From: Marmoricola sp. Leaf446
Lineage (GTDB): Bacteria; Actinomycetota; Actinomycetes; Propionibacteriales; Nocardioidaceae
NCBI RefSeq assembly: GCF_001424755.1
Contig: NZ_LMRF01000006.1
Location: forward strand, 95,606-159,605
Direction of reading: 5' to 3'
Length of the DNA: 64,000 nucleotides
Shown: positions 62,019-64,000 of the stretch, piece by piece
Numbering within the stretch: position 1 is the stretch's first letter
Layout: each line of letters opens with the position of its first letter
Notes under the pieces: model-generated
Database searches by the model: none
Told to the model about the DNA's origin: nothing
The model's input: only the letters and a program-made list of their open reading frames with translations
Program-made: the position numbers and the translations under genes

Positions 62019-63695
62019 TCAGCCCTCCTGGTCGCGCAGCTCGCGCCGCAGGATCTTGCCCGTCGTGGTCTTGGGCAGCTCGTCCACGAACTCCACGGAG
62101 CGGGGGTACTTGTAGGCCGCCATGCGCTCCTTGCAGAAGGCCACCACCTCCTCGGCCGTCACCTCCGCACCGGGCTTGAGGGAGACGAACGCCTTGACCG
62201 ACTCGCCCCGGTAGGCGTCGGGCACGCCGACGACGGCGGCCTCGCGCACGGCGGGGTGGCCGTAGAGCACGTCCTCGACCTCGCGGGGCCACACCTTGTA
62301 GCCGGCCGCGTTGATCATGTCCTTCTTGCGGTCGACGAGGTAGAACCAGCCGCGCTCGTCCATGAAGCCGACGTCGCCGGTGCGCAGCTCGCCGCCGGGC
62401 AGGCTCTCGGCGGTGGCCTCGGGCTTGTTCCAGTAGCCCGGCACCACCTGCGGACCCGAGGTCGCGATCTCGCCGACCTCGCCCGGCGGCAGCTCCTCAC
62501 CGTCCTCGCCGAGGATCCGCACCATCGTGCTCGGCACCGGCACCCCGACCGACAGCGCGCCCGAGTCGGGGTCGACCGGGGCGCGCACGCCGAGCGGCAC
62601 GGCGTGCGAGGGCGAGTTGGTCTCGGTCAGGCCGTAGATGTTGTGGATGTAGAGGCCGGTGCGCTCCTCGAACTGGTCGGTGACCGCCGGGGCGATGGGT
62701 GCGCCGCCGGAGTAGAGGCAGCGGAACGACGCCCAGTCCTCCCGCGTCGCGTCCGGGTGGTGCGAGAGCGCGATGAACACCGTGATCGACCCGATGGTGA
62801 AGCGGGGCCGGTGCTCACGGACCGCGTCGAGCACGACGCCGGGCTCGAAGCGGTGGGCCAGCACCAGGGGCGCCCCGGTGAGCAGCGTGAGGGCGACGTG
62901 CGCCACGAGCCCGGTGATGTGGAACAGCGGCGCGACGCCCAGCACCGCGTCGTCGGCGCCCAGGCCCATCCAGTCGCGGTAGGTCTGGGCGTTGAAGGCC
63001 ATGTTGGCGTGGGTGTTCATCGCCCCCTTGGGCACGCCGGTGGTGCCCGAGGTGTAGGTCAGCACCGCGACGTCGCCGGGCTCGGGCCGCGGGGCCTCCA
63101 CGGTGCGGCCCGCGTGCTGCTCGAGCAGCGTCGCGAGGTCGACGGCCCCCTCCGGCACGGGCCGCCGCGGGGAGGTCAGCACCCGGGCGTCGTCGCGGGT
63201 CTGCTCGTCCAGCGCCGAGCAGGTGAGGACCGAGCGCACCACGACCTCCCCGGCACCCGCCACGACCTCGCGGGCGACACCCTCGTAGAGGTCGTCGAGG
63301 CAGAGCAGCACCGTCGCGCCCGAGTCGCTGAGCAGGTAGGTCAGCTCGCGCTGCTTGTTCATCGGGTTGATCGCGACGGCGGCGCCGCCCGCCTTCCACG
63401 CGGCCAGCAGCCCGACCACGAAGGCCGGGTTGTTCTGCAGGTAGAGCGCGAGCCGGTCCCCCGGCGCGAACCCGTCCTCGACCAGGGCCGAGGCGAGCGC
63501 AGCCGCGCGGGCGTCGAGCTCGGCGAAGCTCATCGTCCCGTCGAAGTAGCGGATCGCGGGCGCGTCGGGCGTCGCCGCCACCGTGGCGTCGACCAGGTCG
63601 AGCATGGTGGCGTGCTCCTGCTCGAGCTCGTGCGGCACGCCTTCGGCGTACAGCTCGAGCCAGGGCCGCGACGACGAGGGACCGGCCTGCGTCAC
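62019..63695 (-). CDS. Acyl-CoA synthetase (AMP-binding)
   Basis: A 558-residue ANL ligase that activates an acid to its CoA thioester. Seen: P-loop YTSGTTGVPKGAMNTHANM, adenylation motif YGLTETNSPS, LRTGDVGFMDERGWFYLVDR, KDMINAAGYKVWPREVE and the C-terminal Lys in LPKTTTGKILRRELR. Its opening and the PWLELYAEGVP N-terminal segment resemble long-chain or aryl ligases of actinobacteria. The GTG overlaps the stop of the cyclase gene (GTGA), so the two are co-translated; the pairing suggests a catabolic pathway of a carboxylic acid. Convergent with the sensor kinase gene; substrate unknown. Confidence 0.88.
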   Translation of the reverse strand: MTQAGPSSSRPWLELYAEGVPHELEQEHATMLDLVDATVAATPDAPAIRYFDGTMSFAELDARAAALASALVEDGFAPGDRLALYLQNNPAFVVGLLAAWKAGGAAVAINPMNKQRELTYLLSDSGATVLLCLDDLYEGVAREVVAGAGEVVVRSVLTCSALDEQTRDDARVLTSPRRPVPEGAVDLATLLEQHAGRTVEAPRPEPGDVAVLTYTSGTTGVPKGAMNTHANMAFNAQTYRDWMGLGADDAVLGVAPLFHITGLVAHVALTLLTGAPLVLAHRFEPGVVLDAVREHRPRFTIGSITVFIALSHHPDATREDWASFRCLYSGGAPIAPAVTDQFEERTGLYIHNIYGLTETNSPSHAVPLGVRAPVDPDSGALSVGVPVPSTMVRILGEDGEELPPGEVGEIATSGPQVVPGYWNKPEATAESLPGGELRTGDVGFMDERGWFYLVDRKKDMINAAGYKVWPREVEDVLYGHPAVREAAVVGVPDAYRGESVKAFVSLKPGAEVTAEEVVAFCKERMAAYKYPRSVEFVDELPKTTTGKILRRELRDQEG

Positions 63696-64000
63696 TTGAT
63701 CACCACGGGGTTGACCGGCGACCCGCTGCCCTTGGCCACCTTGAGCGGAGCGGCGGTGTAGAGGAACGTGTAGCGCCCGTCGGCGGCGCACGAGGCCGCG
63801 AGCTCCTCGAGGTCGCAGATCTCGGTGAAGACCACCCCGAGGTTGCGCATCAGGGCGCAGTGCAGCGGCAGCGCCGCCCCGCTCCCGGGGTCGAAGGTGA
63901 CCTCGTTGGCGATGGTGTCGGTGACCAGGTTGGGGATCTCCATGTCCTGGAACCACTGCACCAGCTCGGGCGAGTAGGTCAGGCCCGGCTCGGCGAAGCC
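63692..64000 (-). CDS. Cyclase-family protein, partial (window edge)
   Basis: The last ~102 residues of a cyclase/kynurenine-formamidase-type metal-dependent hydrolase, cut by the right edge of the window. Seen: NLVTDTIANEVTF, PLHCALMRNLGVVFTEICDL and LYTAAPLKVAKGSGSPVNPV, typical of the family's C-terminal half, where a histidine and glutamate complete the metal site. The start and N-terminal HGGTHxDxxxH motif lie outside. It overlaps the acyl-CoA synthetase by 4 nt. Function cannot be narrowed further. Confidence 0.8.
   Translation of the reverse strand, partial: GFAEPGLTYSPELVQWFQDMEIPNLVTDTIANEVTFDPGSGAALPLHCALMRNLGVVFTEICDLEELAASCAADGRYTFLYTAAPLKVAKGSGSPVNPVVIK

Overview
The window is a stretch of high-GC chromosome from an actinobacterium, most likely a Nocardioides-type member of the Nocardioidaceae. 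The evidence is the G/C-biased third codon positions, GTG starts and ATGA/GTGA gene overlaps, a DUF222/13E12-type HNH protein, Mce-associated membrane proteins, a mycobacterium-like fabG4-htdX-fadA2 module, a mycobacterial-type LexA box, and many starts with a TANNNT element 6-7 nt upstream (leaderless transcripts). I see no rRNA, tRNA, CRISPR array, integrase, transposase or phage gene. About 60 genes are supported, and most long ORFs on opposite strands are GC-bias shadows.

Layout. 0-9 kb: a cysteine-free ferredoxin-NADP reductase-like flavoprotein, two overlapping Mce-associated-type proteins, an ion channel, a VOC protein, an MFS transporter, uvrB, a cardiolipin synthase-like PLD enzyme and an SCO6745-like protein. 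9-18.5 kb: a GABA aminotransferase with a convergent LysR regulator, a 56-aa Cys4 protein, a polar amino acid ABC transporter whose binding protein and permease are fused, a saccharopine dehydrogenase-like enzyme coupled to an aminobutyraldehyde dehydrogenase, and a divergent omega-aminotransferase. 18.6-23 kb: CstA and its YbdD-like partner, two small proteins and the HNH protein. 23.1-23.94 kb: a lower-GC patch with one small orphan gene and otherwise no convincing coding sequence. 23.9-32.1 kb: a PotABCD-like polyamine transporter, two paralogous FAD amine oxidoreductases and two paralogous Lrp regulators. 32-36 kb: an acyl-CoA synthetase and a gamma-glutamyltransferase homologue. 35.7-40 kb: a sugar ABC transporter with a divergent LacI regulator and two matching operators. 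40-44.9 kb: an AlkA-like glycosylase, an ATP-dependent DNA ligase, a phosphatidylcholine-synthase-like enzyme, a GtrA protein and a TetR regulator. 44.9-48.6 kb: thiolase divergent from HMW-FabG and a MaoC hydratase. 48.6-60 kb, almost all on the minus strand: an M23/FG-GAP secreted protein, TesB, PAC2, an APC permease, a lipoprotein peptidase, dxs, an SMP-30-like protein, Nudix, a small gene behind a consensus LexA box, an XdhC-like protein, YjbQ and a thiamine-binding-type protein. 60-64 kb: an orphan PAS histidine kinase, a second acyl-CoA synthetase and a cyclase cut by the window edge.

How the genes work together. The clearest theme is polyamine/GABA catabolism between 9 and 32 kb. Putrescine-type amines would enter through PotABCD, be deaminated by the FAD oxidoreductases or the omega-aminotransferase to aminobutyraldehyde, be oxidised to GABA by the dehydrogenase and be transaminated by GabT. 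Regulation would fall to the two Lrp proteins and the LysR protein. Second themes are fatty-acid/acyl-CoA metabolism (two acyl-CoA synthetases, TesB, fadA2/fabG4/htdX) and DNA repair (UvrB, AlkA-like glycosylase, DNA ligase, LexA box). No single unmistakably new system stands out. The best candidates for new biology are the LexA-box gene at 58.1-58.5 kb, the duplicated Lrp/oxidoreductase units, the gabT leader ORF and the low-GC patch.
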